The notes: generated from the letters alone by a model not told the origin. A stretch of DNA of 64,000 bases from JAJDFU01 sp964640855 (GCA_964640855.1 CAZXIX010000011.1:1-64000); one strand, 5' to 3'; counted from the first letter of the stretch, positions 17,413 to 26,495 are shown. Numbers and translations are program-made.

Positions 17413-17869
17413 GGCATCGGCCGGTAAGCCGGATTCTGTCCCCGCATGCCGAAGCAGCGAAGCCTTGTCATTTATCTGGACCGACCGTCACCGATCGGTT
17501 CTAGCTGCCTACCCCTCTCCCCAGCCTGAAGCTACCGGGCGAGCAACCCGGCCTCTCCGAAGAGAGCGGAAGATGTACGTGGCATTTCAACCCACGAGGT
17601 TTATCCCCCCGGAAAGTTACCCTCCCAGGGCGTGCGCTCTTACTTTAAGGGCCTGGGCCCCGCACGTTTTCACCCTTGCCCGCTGAAATCCCGAAGAAGG
17701 CGGACTGCCCTCCCCTGGTTTCGGCGTCGGCGGTATCGTTTTCTGTGACACTATCTGTATCCTGAAGCCAAAGCTCAGGATCCCATCCGTTAGATGGCGT
17801 GGCGCTCTGCGTTGTCCGGACTTTCCTCTTCCCGACATTAAGCCGAAAAGCGACAAGGTGGCCTTTGCC
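17413..17869 (-). ncRNA. rnpB: RNase P RNA, bacterial class A
   Basis: Read on the minus strand, the conserved GAGGAAAGTCCGGAC block lies near the 5' end, then GGGCAAGGGTGAAAACGTGCGG and TAAGAGCGCACG in the middle, and near the 3' end AGATAAATGAC and ACAGAATCCGGCTTA. The ends GGCAAAGGCC (17860-17869) and GGCCGATGCC (17413-17422) pair imperfectly as helix P1 and set the borders. The RNA is the catalytic part of RNase P, which matures tRNA 5' ends. The 457-base size fits the class. Confidence 0.95.
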
Positions 17870-17978
17870 AGCTTTTAAACTCCAAAGATAAGGTAGAAAG
17901 TTCCCGAAAAAAATGAAATCCAGGTTTGACAGGCTGCCCGGGGAACCGGTACCGTACGGAAGGATGCTCCGGAAGAGG

Positions 17979-17986
17979 TACTTTTG
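17979..17986 (+). promoter_or_regulatory. Putative -7 box of the carotenoid operon
   Basis: TACTTTTG fits TAnnTTTG and lies 39 bases before the first gene of the cluster. No clear TTTG element is seen at the right distance upstream, so support is partial. Confidence 0.4.
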
Positions 17987-18025
17987 TCCAAAACCCTGCT
18001 CAAAAACCTTTGTTAGAGAAGGAAT

Positions 18026-19534
18026 ATGGCAAAAAGAAAATCGATCGGGATCATCGGTGCCGGAGTTGCCGGCCTGGCTTCCGCGATCCGGCAAGCTGTT
18101 CGGGGATACGAAGTGCACGTGTATGAAGCGAACGACTACCCGGGAGGAAAACTATCGACCTTCCGGATGGGGGAGTTCCGTTTCGATGCCGGCCCTTCCC
18201 TGTTTACCATGCCCCAATACGTGACCGAATTGTTTGAGCTTGCCGGGGAATCGCCAGAAGAGCATTTCCAGTACCTGCGGCTTCCCGTGATCTGCCAATA
18301 TTTCTGGGAAGACAGCACCCGGCTCACCGCCTGGGCAGAGCCCGACCGCTTTGCCGGCGAAATGCAGTCCAAGCTGGGTATTCCCTCTGAAAAGGTGATC
18401 CGTCTGCTGGAAAACAGTCGTGCCAAATACGATCTGACCGGTCGCATATTCCTGGAGAAATCGCTTCATAAGGCTGATACCTGGCTTCGGGGATCGGTGG
18501 CTAAGGCCCTGACCCGCCTCCCCTCCTATGACCTGTTCAGCAACATGAATGAGGTACATGAGCGGCAACTGGGCCATGTAAAGGCCGTTCAGCTCTTCAA
18601 TCGCTTCGCCACCTACAACGGTTCCAATCCATATAAGGCCCCGGGCCTGTTGACCATCATCCCCCATTTCGAACACGGGATCGGCGCTTTCTTCCCCAGG
18701 GGAGGTATTCACGCCATCACCCAAAGCCTGTACGAGCTGGCCTTGCGCCAGGGGGTGCATTTCCACTTTTCCCAACCGGTCGATGAGATACTGATCGACG
18801 GAAAGCGAGCCACCGCTATCCGCTCAAACGGGCAAGCACAGTACCACGATGCGCTGATCAGCAATATGGATGTTTTCTACACCTACCGGAGGCTGCTCCC
18901 CGGTTTGAAAGCACCCGAAAAAACCCTGCGTCAGGAAAAGTCGACCTCCGCTCTGATCTTTTATTGGGGAATCGACCGCACCTTCGAGGAGCTGGACGTC
19001 CACAACATTCTATTCAGTGAGGACTACCGCCAAGAATTCGAATACCTGGAAGCCGGAAAAGTGGCCGAGGATGCAACCGTTTACATACACATCAGCAGCA
19101 AGGTGGAACCCGAAGATGCACCCGCCGGCGGAGAAAACTGGTTCGTTATGGTAAACGTTCCCCCGGACCAGGGCCAGGACTGGGAAAGTCTCATTCCCCA
19201 GATCCGGCGTCAAACGCTCGATAAGATCAACCGCATGCTGGATACCGATCTAGAAAAGCACATCCGGGAGGAGGACTATCTGGATCCCAGAAGGATCCAG
19301 GCGCGTACGTCTTCTCATCTGGGAGCTCTTTACGGTACCAGCTCCAACAATCGTATGGCAGCCTTCCTTCGCCACCCCAATTTCAGCCGTAAAATCCAGA
19401 ATCTGTATTTTTGTGGTGGAAGCGTGCACCCGGGTGGTGGGATACCGCTTTGCCTTCTTTCTGCCAAAATTGTCGATGAAACGCTGAATGCTGCCCTCCC
19501 GAAAACCAAGGCGCCCAAAAAGGCCCCTGCCTAG
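18026..19534 (+). CDS. crtD: Carotenoid desaturase, CrtI/CrtD family (probable 3,4-desaturase)
   Basis: 502 residues, FAD-dependent. IGIIGAGVAGLASA at the start is the dinucleotide-binding turn, then VYEANDYPGGKLS and FRFDAGPSLFTMP; the C-terminal FCGGSVHPGGGIPLCLLSAK is the family signature. The family includes phytoene desaturase and 1-hydroxycarotenoid 3,4-desaturase. Because cruF and crtZ follow directly and no phytoene synthase gene is here, the CrtD role is inferred: desaturating the hydrated psi end of a monocyclic carotenoid. A CrtI role cannot be excluded from sequence reading. Confidence 0.8.
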   Translation: MAKRKSIGIIGAGVAGLASAIRQAVRGYEVHVYEANDYPGGKLSTFRMGEFRFDAGPSLFTMPQYVTELFELAGESPEEHFQYLRLPVICQYFWEDSTRLTAWAEPDRFAGEMQSKLGIPSEKVIRLLENSRAKYDLTGRIFLEKSLHKADTWLRGSVAKALTRLPSYDLFSNMNEVHERQLGHVKAVQLFNRFATYNGSNPYKAPGLLTIIPHFEHGIGAFFPRGGIHAITQSLYELALRQGVHFHFSQPVDEILIDGKRATAIRSNGQAQYHDALISNMDVFYTYRRLLPGLKAPEKTLRQEKSTSALIFYWGIDRTFEELDVHNILFSEDYRQEFEYLEAGKVAEDATVYIHISSKVEPEDAPAGGENWFVMVNVPPDQGQDWESLIPQIRRQTLDKINRMLDTDLEKHIREEDYLDPRRIQARTSSHLGALYGTSSNNRMAAFLRHPNFSRKIQNLYFCGGSVHPGGGIPLCLLSAKIVDETLNAALPKTKAPKKAPA

Positions 19535-19580
19535 ACTCTTATCTGGAGCCTTTATCAGGGAGGCCAGCCAAATCAAACGT

Positions 19581-20267
19581 ATGCCGTTCATGGGTATCTC
19601 CCCCGATATCTCGGATAAACAAGACTACCAGCAAAGTTGGAACCGCCAAAAGATCGCGATCGCCATTCTGACGATTGTCTATGCGGTCGGGATCACGGGT
19701 ATGTTGATTCCGCTTCACCCGGAATTCATTCGGCTCACCCCCATCAACCTTCTCTTTTCCATGGGTCTGGTCCTGTACTTCCACCAGCCCAGGGATGCCT
19801 TTTTCTTTGTATTCCTGTTGATCTGTTTTCTGGTGGGATTCCTCTTTGAAGTGATCGGGGTGCAGACCGGCTGGATCTTTGGCGGCTACAGCTACGGCAC
19901 GATTCTGGGCCCCAAATTCCTGGGAACGCCCTGGATGATCGGGATCAACTGGATTATGGTCACCTATTGCGCCGGAATGAGCGTGGGCTTGCTGGTACCT
20001 ACCTGGTCAAAGGGGGTAAAGGCTGTCCTCTCTGCCCTTTTGATGGTATTGCTGGATCTGCTGATGGAGCCCGTTGCTATCCGCCAGGGTTTTTGGAGCT
20101 GGGATGGGCAAGAGGTTCCCTTACAGAATTATTTGGCTTGGTTTTTCATTGGGCTAAGCCTGCAGATCCTCTTCCATTTCAGGCTTCAGTATCTTCCCAA
20201 CTTTGTATCCGTTGCTTTGTTAATTTTGCAATTCCTTTTTTTTGGTACTCTTTACTTATTTGCCTAG
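19581..20267 (+). CDS. cruF: Carotenoid 1,2-hydratase CruF (DUF422 membrane protein)
   Basis: 228 residues with about seven hydrophobic segments. FEVIGVQTGWIFGGYSYG followed by LGPKFLGTPWMIGINWIMV and the later DLLMEPVAIRQGFWSW are landmarks of the DUF422 carotenoid family. CruF adds water to the psi end of gamma-carotene-type substrates, giving a 1'-hydroxyl. An ATG at 19488 inside crtD is in frame and would add 31 basic residues; the ATG at 19581 is preferred, with 19590 also possible. The gene is followed by crtZ after one base. Confidence 0.85.
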   Translation: MPFMGISPDISDKQDYQQSWNRQKIAIAILTIVYAVGITGMLIPLHPEFIRLTPINLLFSMGLVLYFHQPRDAFFFVFLLICFLVGFLFEVIGVQTGWIFGGYSYGTILGPKFLGTPWMIGINWIMVTYCAGMSVGLLVPTWSKGVKAVLSALLMVLLDLLMEPVAIRQGFWSWDGQEVPLQNYLAWFFIGLSLQILFHFRLQYLPNFVSVALLILQFLFFGTLYLFA

Positions 20268-20268
20268 T

Positions 20269-20757
20269 ATGGTCGTCTTACTGAATATTGGAATCGTACT
20301 TGCTACCATCTTTTTCATGGAATTCGTAGCCTGGGCGGCTCACAAATACCTGATGCACGGATTCCTTTGGATATGGCACAAAGATCACCATAAGCCTCAT
20401 CATGAGAAGAATGGTTTTTTTGAGAAAAACGACCTGTTCTTCCTGGTTTTCACCATTCCAAGCGCCATTTCCTACATCGTAGGCCTTTCTACCCCTCAGA
20501 GCTGGTTATTGTATGTAGGCATCGGGATCTCGATCTACGGGCTGATCTACTTCCTGATCCACGACGTATATATTCATCAACGCTTCCGGTGGTTCCGGCA
20601 ATTGGACAGCTCGTACAGCCGGGGGATCCTGCGGGCGCACGGAGCCCATCACGCCAGGCAAACCAAGGAAGATTGCGAATCCTTCGGGCTGTTGATCGTA
20701 GCTCCCAAATATTTCCGAAAAAGGAGTGAGTGGAAGTCCGGGACCTCCTCCCGGTAA
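20269..20757 (+). CDS. crtZ: Beta-carotene 3-hydroxylase CrtZ
   Basis: 162 residues. A membrane di-iron hydroxylase of the fatty-acid-hydroxylase superfamily. The histidine clusters are all present: HKYLMH, HKDHHKPHH, HDVYIHQRF and HGAHH. It hydroxylates the beta ring at C3. The ATG at 20269 sits one base after the cruF stop, which suggests translational coupling; an upstream ATG at 20242 would overlap cruF and is not needed for any family feature. Confidence 0.9.
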   Translation: MVVLLNIGIVLATIFFMEFVAWAAHKYLMHGFLWIWHKDHHKPHHEKNGFFEKNDLFFLVFTIPSAISYIVGLSTPQSWLLYVGIGISIYGLIYFLIHDVYIHQRFRWFRQLDSSYSRGILRAHGAHHARQTKEDCESFGLLIVAPKYFRKRSEWKSGTSSR

Positions 20758-20893
20758 AATCTCTTCGCGCAATTCCACGCCAAAAAGCCGGACATAAGTT
20801 AAATTGGGAGATAAAAGCCTTTTCTCCTTGGAAAACCGCTTTCTGGAAATCATAACCCGCCCACTTGAAGTCTCTCTGCCACGGTCGGAGACC

Positions 20894-21385
20894 ATGGATC
20901 AATACCTGGACGAACAGATCCTGCCCAGGATCCGGCAGCATAGCGAAGACCTTCGGGAGGAAAAGTTTTTTCTGAATACGCCCTGGTTGGAATTCCGGGA
21001 CGATGAGAATTTCCACGAGGCCATTCTTCATTTCTTTCATGAGGACGGGGAGTATCTCCAATGCATAGACGGCAATTGCAAAAGCGGAAAATGGCGTTAT
21101 CTGGATGGCGTCAATAAAATGCTCATCAATTATGAAAAAACCTCGCAGCTATACGACCTGGCCTTTCTCGACAACGATTTCTTCATCCTCGACAAACACG
21201 GAGATCAAACCCGCTTGAAAGAGCGGAAATATTACGTCATGGTCAATGAAAAAGTGGGTAAAAAGCTCGAGTGGCGTGATGCCATGGAACTCCTTTACAA
21301 CCGGTATCAAAACAGTTTCGCCTTTTTTCTGGCTCTGATCTTCATCGTGGTGGCTATTCTGATCATGTTCCTGTATTTCACCTAG
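20894..21385 (+). CDS. Unknown protein with one C-terminal membrane anchor
   Basis: 163 residues. The soluble part has no domain I recognise, though SGKWRYLDGVNKMLINY and LYDLAFLDNDFFIL recall Bacteroidota lipocalin-like small proteins. The end is a single hydrophobic helix (about residues 139-162, SFAFFLALIFIVVAILIMFLYF) with no residues after it, so it may be tail-anchored. The ATG at 20894 is preceded by CGGAG; a TTG at 20804 would add 30 residues of unconvincing sequence. It lies 136 bases after crtZ, same strand; a link to carotenoids is not shown. Confidence 0.65.
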   Translation: MDQYLDEQILPRIRQHSEDLREEKFFLNTPWLEFRDDENFHEAILHFFHEDGEYLQCIDGNCKSGKWRYLDGVNKMLINYEKTSQLYDLAFLDNDFFILDKHGDQTRLKERKYYVMVNEKVGKKLEWRDAMELLYNRYQNSFAFFLALIFIVVAILIMFLYFT

Positions 21386-21420
21386 GCAGGACTTCTCCTT
21401 CCCGAACCCACCGATTTCCC

Positions 21421-22293
21421 ATGGAAATGCTCCGATTCATCACGCCGATCATTACGATCGCCCTTGTTCTGATCATGTTCGGCATGGGAACCAGTCTTAA
21501 GCCGGAGGATTTCCAGCGTCTTCTTTCCCAACCGAAGGCGGCGCTGACCGGTATGTTCAACCAGTTGATTCTCATGCCGCTCATCGGCATGCTGTTCCTG
21601 ATACTGGCAGACCTGCCCGTATTGATGAGCCTGGGGTTCGCGATCGTCGTAGCCTGCCCGGGCGGAAACCTTTCCAATTTGTTTTCCCATTTGAGCCGGC
21701 TGGATACGGCTTTATCGGTAAGCCTGACCGCCATTTCAACTTGCCTGGCGGTATTCACCCTCCCTTTGTGGCTTCAATTAGGCCTGTTCCTGCTGGAAGG
21801 GAGGGAAACGGAGGTTCCAAGTATACCGCTGGGCCCAACCATTATACAGGTATTGTTGACCACAGTGCTTCCTGTCATTCTGGGACTCCTCTTTCGCCTT
21901 TACCGGCCCAAAACGGCCCGGAAAGTGGATCGATGGGCCAGGGCATTCTCCATCGGTTTCCTTACGGTGATCGTGATCGGTGCTACCACCAGGGACCCGA
22001 CGGCCCTGGTGATGTATTGGGATACCCTTTTACCCTTTTTTGTGCTGCTCAACTGGAGCGCCATGGCCGCAGGCTACGGCACGTCCATGCTGGCAGGCCT
22101 CCCCGTCAAGCAAGCCTTAACCGTGATGCTGGAAACGGCCTTTCAGAATGTTCCCCTGGCCATAAGCATTACGGTCCTCATCCTGAATACCGAAGAGGCG
22201 GCATTCATTCCCCCCATCTACGGAGTGGCCATGATGGTGAACGGGAGTCTTTTTTTGGGATACCGGATGTGGCGGGAACGGAGGAACGGTTGA
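21421..22293 (+). CDS. Bile acid:sodium symporter (BASS) family transporter
   Basis: 290 residues with nine to ten membrane segments. MFGMGTSLKPEDFQRLL near residue 20, ACPGGNLSNLFSHLSRLDTALSVSLTA at about 78-104 and ETAFQNVPLAISI near the C-terminus are the BASS/ArsB-like landmarks, covering the sodium-binding crossover region. Substrate cannot be predicted; bacterial members carry bile acids, pantoate or other organic anions. It starts 35 bases after the preceding gene and is convergent with sucD. Confidence 0.85.
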   Translation: MEMLRFITPIITIALVLIMFGMGTSLKPEDFQRLLSQPKAALTGMFNQLILMPLIGMLFLILADLPVLMSLGFAIVVACPGGNLSNLFSHLSRLDTALSVSLTAISTCLAVFTLPLWLQLGLFLLEGRETEVPSIPLGPTIIQVLLTTVLPVILGLLFRLYRPKTARKVDRWARAFSIGFLTVIVIGATTRDPTALVMYWDTLLPFFVLLNWSAMAAGYGTSMLAGLPVKQALTVMLETAFQNVPLAISITVLILNTEEAAFIPPIYGVAMMVNGSLFLGYRMWRERRNG

Positions 22294-22372
22294 ACGCTTG
22301 ACTGCCGGAGGCAGAGAGAAAAAGAGGAACTTCGGAATTCCTTTTTTCGAATGTTCGACACTCCTGTATTCC

Positions 22373-23245
22373 TCAGCCTTTCAGCGCTTTAGCCATCGTT
22401 TCGCCGATCGTGGCCGGAGATTTGACCACGTGGATACCGCACTCTTCCATGATTTTCATTTTGGCTTCGGCCGTGTCATCTTTACCGCCGATGATTGCCC
22501 CGGCATGCCCCATCTTTCGGCCTTTGGGAGCGGTCTGACCGGCGATAAAACCCACTACGGGTTTGGTGCCATGTTCTTTGATGTAATGGGCTGCCTCGGC
22601 TTCCATACCGCCTCCGATCTCACCGATCATGATGATGCCGTCGGTTTCAGGATCGTTCATGAGCAACTCGACGGCTTCCTTGGTCGTGGTGCCTACGATG
22701 GGATCACCGCCGATGCCGATGCAGGTGGACTGCCCCAGGCCGGCCTTGGTCACCTGGTCCACGGCCTCGTAAGTGAGCGTTCCGGAGCGGGACACGATAC
22801 CGACCCTTCCCGGTTGGTGGATAAAACCGGGCATGATGCCGCATTTGGCCTGCCCGGGGGTGATCACGCCCGGGCAATTCGGGCCGATCAAACGGGCATC
22901 GCGGTCTTCCAGGTAAGCTTTTACCTTCACCATATCCTGAACGGGAATACCTTCTGTGATGCAGATGATCACCTGAATGCCGGCGTCGGCAGCTTCCATA
23001 ATGGCATCGGCAGCGAAAGGGGGCGGTACGAAAATGACCGATGTGTTAGCACCGACCTCTTCAACCGCTTCGGCGACGGTGTTAAACACGGTTAGATCCA
23101 GGTGTTTTTGACCTCCCTTGCCGGGCGTCACGCCGCCTACGACCGGGGTACCGTATTCGACCATTTGGGAAGCATGGAAGGTGCCTTCCTTTCCGGTAAA
23201 TCCTTGTACAATGACACGGGAATCTTTGTTGACCAAAACAGACAT
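22373..23245 (-). CDS. sucD: Succinate--CoA ligase, alpha subunit
   Basis: 290 residues, the family's usual length. The TCA-cycle enzyme makes succinate plus ATP or GTP from succinyl-CoA. VQGFTGKEGTFHASQM is the CoA-binding start, GPNCPGVITPGQAKCGIMPG the middle signature, and GHAGAIIGG carries the phosphorylated histidine. The beta subunit gene sucC is not in the window. The ATG at 23245 (MSVLVNKDS) is used over a TTG six bases upstream. A clear promoter lies at 23348-23380. Confidence 0.96.
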   Translation of the reverse strand: MSVLVNKDSRVIVQGFTGKEGTFHASQMVEYGTPVVGGVTPGKGGQKHLDLTVFNTVAEAVEEVGANTSVIFVPPPFAADAIMEAADAGIQVIICITEGIPVQDMVKVKAYLEDRDARLIGPNCPGVITPGQAKCGIMPGFIHQPGRVGIVSRSGTLTYEAVDQVTKAGLGQSTCIGIGGDPIVGTTTKEAVELLMNDPETDGIIMIGEIGGGMEAEAAHYIKEHGTKPVVGFIAGQTAPKGRKMGHAGAIIGGKDDTAEAKMKIMEECGIHVVKSPATIGETMAKALKG

Positions 23246-23347
23246 GTGCAACTTGTTTATTGGGTTTGACGCTCACCGTGGCTGTCTCGCTAGGTGGCTA
23301 CTCCCTTTTGGCCAGCCTGAAAACCGGCCGGCGGCGGGAAATCCGCC

Positions 23348-23380
23348 CAAATTTACACATCTGCCTGAAGTTATCTCAAA
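23348..23380 (-). promoter_or_regulatory. Bacteroidota-type promoter of sucD
   Basis: Minus strand: TTTG, 21 bases, TAAATTTG. The -7 box is 102 bases upstream of the sucD ATG, leaving a leader of roughly 90 bases in which nothing else is recognised. Confidence 0.65.
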
Positions 23381-23440
23381 AATATTGCCGGGAATGGAGA
23401 CGGCGTATCGAAGCCTGGGAGGCTATTTTCCAAATAGCTT

Positions 23441-23749
23441 CTATTCCTTTACCAGGATGTAGACATCCTCATTCTGCTTTTTCATAAAATAGCGTTCGCG
23501 GGCAAATTTCTCGCTGTTTTGCCCGAGGTCGCGACGCCGCTCTTCCTCTTCCTCAATTTTGTTCTCATAGAAGAGCTTGTCCTCTTGGAGTTGCTGGACC
23601 GTGCGTTGCAGACGAAACTGCGTGATCATATCGTGCTTGTCCAGAAAAAGCATCCAGATGGCGAAGAGAACAAGGGAGAGGAAATACTTATTCTTGAAGG
23701 TAGGAGGCACTTTGTCCCACCATTGCAGGTATATCGGTCGCTTGGCCAT
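23441..23749 (-). CDS. Septum formation initiator, DivIC/FtsB family
   Basis: 102 residues. One membrane helix (KYFLSLVLFAIWMLFL, about residues 21-36) follows a short N-terminus, then a coiled coil rich in Glu and Arg (RTVQQLQEDKLFYENKIEEEEERRRDL), then the family's NSEKFARERYFMKKQNEDVYIL ending. FtsB/DivIC joins FtsL and FtsQ in the division complex and activates septal synthesis. It lies downstream of eno on the same strand, as in other Bacteroidota, though a terminator stands between. Confidence 0.87.
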   Translation of the reverse strand: MAKRPIYLQWWDKVPPTFKNKYFLSLVLFAIWMLFLDKHDMITQFRLQRTVQQLQEDKLFYENKIEEEEERRRDLGQNSEKFARERYFMKKQNEDVYILVKE

Positions 23750-23883
23750 TTTTGCAGTGTTTCACAGATTTTCAACAATTTGTCGCTTTTTTCGGAAAAA
23801 TCAAAATTTCCAGACGGCAGACGGAGCGAGTTAACAGCAAGGAAACCTGTCGAAAACAGGTGGTTTGGGGAGCGCTAAAGGAT

Positions 23884-23919
23884 AAAGGGGGCTCCGGATC
23901 GAACGCCAGAGCCCCCTTT
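23884..23919 (-). terminator. Intrinsic terminator after eno
   Basis: An 11-bp perfect stem AAAGGGGGCTC/GAGCCCCCTTT with a 14-base loop, 31 bases past the eno stop. The U run on the minus strand is short, so some read-through to the divIC-like gene is possible. Confidence 0.8.
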
Positions 23920-23949
23920 GCGGCCAGGTTCCAGGATAATGTGTCGGAC

Positions 23950-25236
23950 TTAGCCCTTCAGGATCGCCTTACCTGGAAAATAGGCGGTATCGCCCAGTTC
24001 TTCTTCGATGCGCAGAAGTTGGTTGTACTTGGCGATTCGATCCGAGCGCGAGGCCGAGCCGGTCTTGATCTGTCCCGTATTCAAAGCGACAGCCAGGTCG
24101 GCTATCGTGGTATCTTCCGTTTCCCCGGAGCGGTGGCTCATCACGGAGGTGTAGGAGTTTCGGGTTGCCAACTGAACGGCTTCTATGGTTTCAGTCAGGG
24201 ATCCGATCTGATTCACTTTGATCAAAATGGAATTCCCAACTTTCATATCAATGCCCTTCTGAAGGCGTTGGGTATTGGTGACGAAGAGGTCGTCCCCCAC
24301 CAACTGGATTTTATCCCCCATGCGCCGGGTCATCTCTGCCCAGCCATCCCAATCGTCTTCGGCCAATCCGTCTTCGATCGAAAAGATGGGGTACTTCTCG
24401 GCCCAACCGTGCCAGTAGTCGATCATTTCGGAGGGGGTCAGCTTATCCCCGGTCGACCACTTGAGGTGATACACTTTTTCTTTTTCATCAAAAAATTCGG
24501 AGGAAGCCGGATCCAGCGCGATCATGACGTCCTCACCCGGGCGGTAGCCTGCTGCTTCTATTCCCTGGAGTACGGTTTGAATGGCCTCTTCGTTGGAACC
24601 CAGATTCGGTGCGAATCCTCCTTCGTCTCCTACATTGGTGGAGTAGCCTTTGTCTTTCAACACTTTTTTGAGATGGTGAAAGATCTCGGCCCCGATGCGG
24701 AGAGCTTCCCGGAAAGAGGGCGCTCCAACGGGCATGATCATAAATTCCTGGAAATCAATGCTGTTGTCGGCATGCGAACCTCCGTTTAGAATGTTCATCA
24801 TAGGTACCGGCAAGGTGCATGCGTTCACCCCACCTACATAACGGTACAAGGGCATTCCGGATGCTTCAGCAGCGGCTTTGGCACAGGCCAGGGATACGGC
24901 CAGGATGGCGTTCGCTCCGAGTTTTCCCTTATTGGGGGTACCATCCAGTTCCAGCATAAAACGATCGATATAGACCTGGTCAAACACGTCTACATCCAGC
25001 AGCCCTTCGAAAAGCGTATCGTTGACATGGGCACAAGCCTTGAGCACCCCTTTGCCCAGATAGCGGTCCTTGTCACCGTCGCGAAGCTCAACGGCTTCGT
25101 GAACGCCGGTGGAAGCTCCAGAGGGGACGGCGGCGCGGCCTATGTATCCACTCTCGGTGAGGACTTCGACTTCGACGGTGGGATTTCCGCGGGAATCCAG
25201 AATTTCCCGGGCGTGGAGGTCTATGATATTACTCAT
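23950..25236 (-). CDS. eno: Enolase (phosphopyruvate hydratase)
   Basis: 428 residues. Interconverts 2-phosphoglycerate and phosphoenolpyruvate. ARE(I)LDSRGNPTVEVEV opens the protein; PSGASTGVHEAVELRDGD is the mobile loop; Mg ligands lie in ALDPASSEF, SIEDGLAEDDWDG and LVGDDLFVTN; the catalytic lysine is in SILIKVNQIGSLTE, followed by SHRSGETED. All expected active-site residues are visible. Downstream of carA by 36 bases. Confidence 0.98.
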   Translation of the reverse strand: MSNIIDLHAREILDSRGNPTVEVEVLTESGYIGRAAVPSGASTGVHEAVELRDGDKDRYLGKGVLKACAHVNDTLFEGLLDVDVFDQVYIDRFMLELDGTPNKGKLGANAILAVSLACAKAAAEASGMPLYRYVGGVNACTLPVPMMNILNGGSHADNSIDFQEFMIMPVGAPSFREALRIGAEIFHHLKKVLKDKGYSTNVGDEGGFAPNLGSNEEAIQTVLQGIEAAGYRPGEDVMIALDPASSEFFDEKEKVYHLKWSTGDKLTPSEMIDYWHGWAEKYPIFSIEDGLAEDDWDGWAEMTRRMGDKIQLVGDDLFVTNTQRLQKGIDMKVGNSILIKVNQIGSLTETIEAVQLATRNSYTSVMSHRSGETEDTTIADLAVALNTGQIKTGSASRSDRIAKYNQLLRIEEELGDTAYFPGKAILKG

Positions 25237-25272
25237 GAATTCAGGTGTTTTTTGGATGAACGAATGATGGCG

Positions 25273-26400
25273 TCAAGATACTGAAGCAATCTCTTTTCGT
25301 TCGGAAAGCAAGGAAACGAATTCCTCAAATAAATAGCGGGAGTCGTGGGGCCCCGGGGAGGCCTCCGGGTGGTATTGCACCGAAAAAGCCATTTTCCCAA
25401 TTACCTGCAGCCCCTCTATCGTGTTGTCGTTGAGATTCATGTGGGTGACCTTGACCTTATCCTGATGCTCACGAATGGCTCCGGGGCTGACCCCGAAACC
25501 ATGATTCTGACTGGTGATCTCGCACTTGCCCGTGATCATATTTTTGACCGGGTGGTTGATGCCCCGATGGCCGTGGTGCATTTTGTAGGTTGGGATATCG
25601 AGGGCCAGAGCCAGAATCTGATGTCCGAGGCAAATACCGAAGAGGGGTTCGTTCTGTTCCAGGACCTTGCGAGTAAACGAGACGGCATAATCCATGGGGG
25701 CTGGATCTCCCGGGCCATTGGAGAGAAAATAGCCGTCCGGCTCGAATTCCTTTACTTCCTCCCAACTTGTTTGGGCCGGAAATATCTTCAAAAAGCAATC
25801 CCGTTCGGCGAAATTTCGAAGAATGTTTTTTTTGACCCCGTAATCCATGACTGCGATCCGGTAGGTCGCATCGGGATTACCGAAGGTGTAGGGTTCCCGG
25901 GTGCTGACTTTGGAGGCCAGTTCGAGACCTTCCATAGAAGGTACGTCCCGCAGCTTTTCTTTCAGCTCCTCTACGTCAAGGATTTCCGAGGAGATGATGG
26001 CATTCATAGCTCCTTTGGTGCGAATATGTTTGACGATCGAACGGGTATCGACCCGCGAAATCCCGACCAGATTTTCCGATTCAAAGTAATCCTGAATGGA
26101 TTGATCCGCTTGTTTTCGAGAGTACGGAATGTTGAAGTCTTTGCACACCAAACCCGAGATCTTGATGCTGTCGGATTCTATCTCCTCGTTTCGGGTACCG
26201 TAGTTGCCGATATGGACATTGGTGGCGACCAAGATCTGGCCGAAATAGGAAGGATCGGTAAACACTTCCTGGTAGCCGGTCATTCCGGTGTTAAAGCAAA
26301 TTTCTCCGGCTGTGGTCCCGATCTTCCCGGCGGCTCTGCCTTCGTACAGCGTTCCGTCTTCGAGCAGCAGCAAGGCCGGTTTTTTTAAAAACTCACCCAT
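25273..26400 (-). CDS. carA: Carbamoyl-phosphate synthase, small (glutaminase) subunit
   Basis: 375 residues. Releases ammonia from glutamine for carbamoyl phosphate used in arginine and pyrimidine synthesis. The N-terminal CPSase domain begins LLLEDGTLYEGRAAG and has FNTGMTGYQEVFTDPSYFGQ; the class I amidotransferase nucleophile is in FGICLGHQILALAL and the His/Glu pair in VQYHPEASPGPHDS. The large subunit carB is not in the window. It follows rplQ after 128 bases that contain the rplQ terminator. Confidence 0.96.
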   Translation of the reverse strand: MGEFLKKPALLLLEDGTLYEGRAAGKIGTTAGEICFNTGMTGYQEVFTDPSYFGQILVATNVHIGNYGTRNEEIESDSIKISGLVCKDFNIPYSRKQADQSIQDYFESENLVGISRVDTRSIVKHIRTKGAMNAIISSEILDVEELKEKLRDVPSMEGLELASKVSTREPYTFGNPDATYRIAVMDYGVKKNILRNFAERDCFLKIFPAQTSWEEVKEFEPDGYFLSNGPGDPAPMDYAVSFTRKVLEQNEPLFGICLGHQILALALDIPTYKMHHGHRGINHPVKNMITGKCEITSQNHGFGVSPGAIREHQDKVKVTHMNLNDNTIEGLQVIGKMAFSVQYHPEASPGPHDSRYLFEEFVSLLSERKEIASVS

Positions 26401-26462
26401 GAATTACAAGATTTTGGTAAAAGTAAGGAAAACCTGCTGGTCGAATGGATTGAAACGGATGC

Positions 26463-26495
26463 AAAAAGGGCGATACCGCTTTCGCCATATCGCCC
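26463..26495 (-). terminator. Intrinsic terminator ending the ribosomal supercluster
   Basis: Stem GGGCGATA/TATCGCCC with a 12-base loop, followed on the minus strand by TTTTT. It starts 34 bases after the rplQ stop and precedes carA. Confidence 0.82.

Noticed and set aside
22298..23095. 265-codon plus-strand frame over sucD
   Set aside because: His/Asp-rich product typical of an antisense frame; sucD is supported by all its motifs.
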